The notes beneath the pieces were generated by a model. That model did no database searches and was not told where the DNA came from. It was given only the letters and a program-made list of their open reading frames with translations. From the NCBI GenBank assembly GCA_021826835.1, contig JAKAYH010000173.1:1-5713 (forward strand): DNA of 5,713 bases, in the 5' to 3' direction. The stretch comes from Thermoplasmata archaeon (GTDB lineage Archaea > Thermoplasmatota > Thermoplasmata > Thermoplasmatales > Thermoplasmataceae). Of this stretch, positions 5,475-5,713 are shown piece after piece (position 1 is the stretch's first letter; every line of letters starts with the position of its first letter). Position numbers and translations under genes: made by a program.

Positions 5475-5713
5475 ATGAGTGAAAAAGAAAGTATAAAAAT
5501 ACGAATTAAGAGAATTCAAAGCTTAATAGAAATAACTTTAATTGATATAGTTTTCTTCTATTTATTACTAAGGTACAATTTGTTAGGCTACTTCAAACTC
5601 GAATCGTTTGTTTCATCTTTTATAGAAATAACAGGGGTATTACTTGGTCTCACATTTACTTCCTATGCAATAATATTAGGAATAGTCAAGTCTATAAAAT
5701 ATAGTATAAGAAA
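5475..5713 (+). CDS. Membrane protein, N-terminal part, cut by the window edge
   Basis: An ATG at 5475 opens a frame still open at the last base, so at least 79 residues are encoded and the C terminus lies beyond the window. After a basic, probably cytoplasmic N terminus (MSEKESIKIRIKRIQ) come two likely membrane helices: about 20-38 (ITLIDIVFFYLLLRYNLLG) and about 50-71, containing TGVLLGLTFTSYAIILG. A Lys/Arg-containing stretch (KSIKYSIR) follows. I do not recognise the family. It is divergent from the HNH gene and is preceded by a TATA-like box and an inverted repeat but no ribosome site, so a leaderless start is likely. Whether it belongs with the nuclease cluster cannot be told from here. 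Confidence 0.6.
   Translation, partial: MSEKESIKIRIKRIQSLIEITLIDIVFFYLLLRYNLLGYFKLESFVSSFIEITGVLLGLTFTSYAIILGIVKSIKYSIR

Noticed and set aside
1..5713. tRNA, rRNA or insertion-sequence genes
   Set aside because: I saw no cloverleaf, rRNA core sequence, transposase motif or terminal repeats on reading both strands.

Overview
The window looks like DNA from an AT-rich archaeon. Genes are preceded by TTTATAAG-type TATA boxes or GAGGT/AGGAG ribosome sites. Arg is mostly AGA/AGG and Ile mostly ATA. The protein families (SplB-like radical SAM, Cas4-like nuclease, TcmP) are common in archaea. A member of Thermoplasmatota is possible, but this is a guess from composition and style; no rRNA or other marker gene is present.

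Layout: (1) 1-63 holds an archaeal promoter. (2) 64-1065 (+) encodes a SplB/COG1533-like radical SAM protein whose codons look somewhat more GC-rich than those of the rest. (3) 1066-5203 is an all-minus-strand cluster, read from right to left: an HNH endonuclease (5203-4793); a short stretch with two overlapping micro-frames (4789-4671); a large two-module Cas4/RecB-like Fe-S nuclease (4670-3204); a second stretch of small overlapping frames (3197-2980); an HsdR N-terminal-like PD-(D/E)xK protein (2974-2045) whose catalytic Glu appears replaced by Gly; and a TcmP ('three-Cys-motif partner') methyltransferase-like protein (2016-1066). (4) 5204-5474 is a divergent intergenic region with candidate promoters, an inverted repeat and one doubtful 83-residue frame. 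(5) 5475-5713 (+) is the start of a membrane protein that runs off the right edge.

Interpretation: three nuclease-type proteins plus a methyltransferase-like TcmP in closely spaced same-strand genes resemble an accessory or defence island. There is no CRISPR array and no cas1/cas2, so the Cas4-like protein is a solo member. TcmP ends exactly where the radical SAM gene ends (stop codons abut tail to tail). That is notable because TcmP is named for occurring beside proteins with a radical-SAM-like three-Cys motif. How these genes work together is inferred from neighbourhood only.

Points most worth checking: the E-to-G change in the HsdR_N-like active site; the apparent duplication of the Cas4-like fold with two Cys clusters; the radical SAM/TcmP convergent pair; and two places, each just after a nuclease gene, where a small coding-like frame continues in another frame, as if one base were missing.
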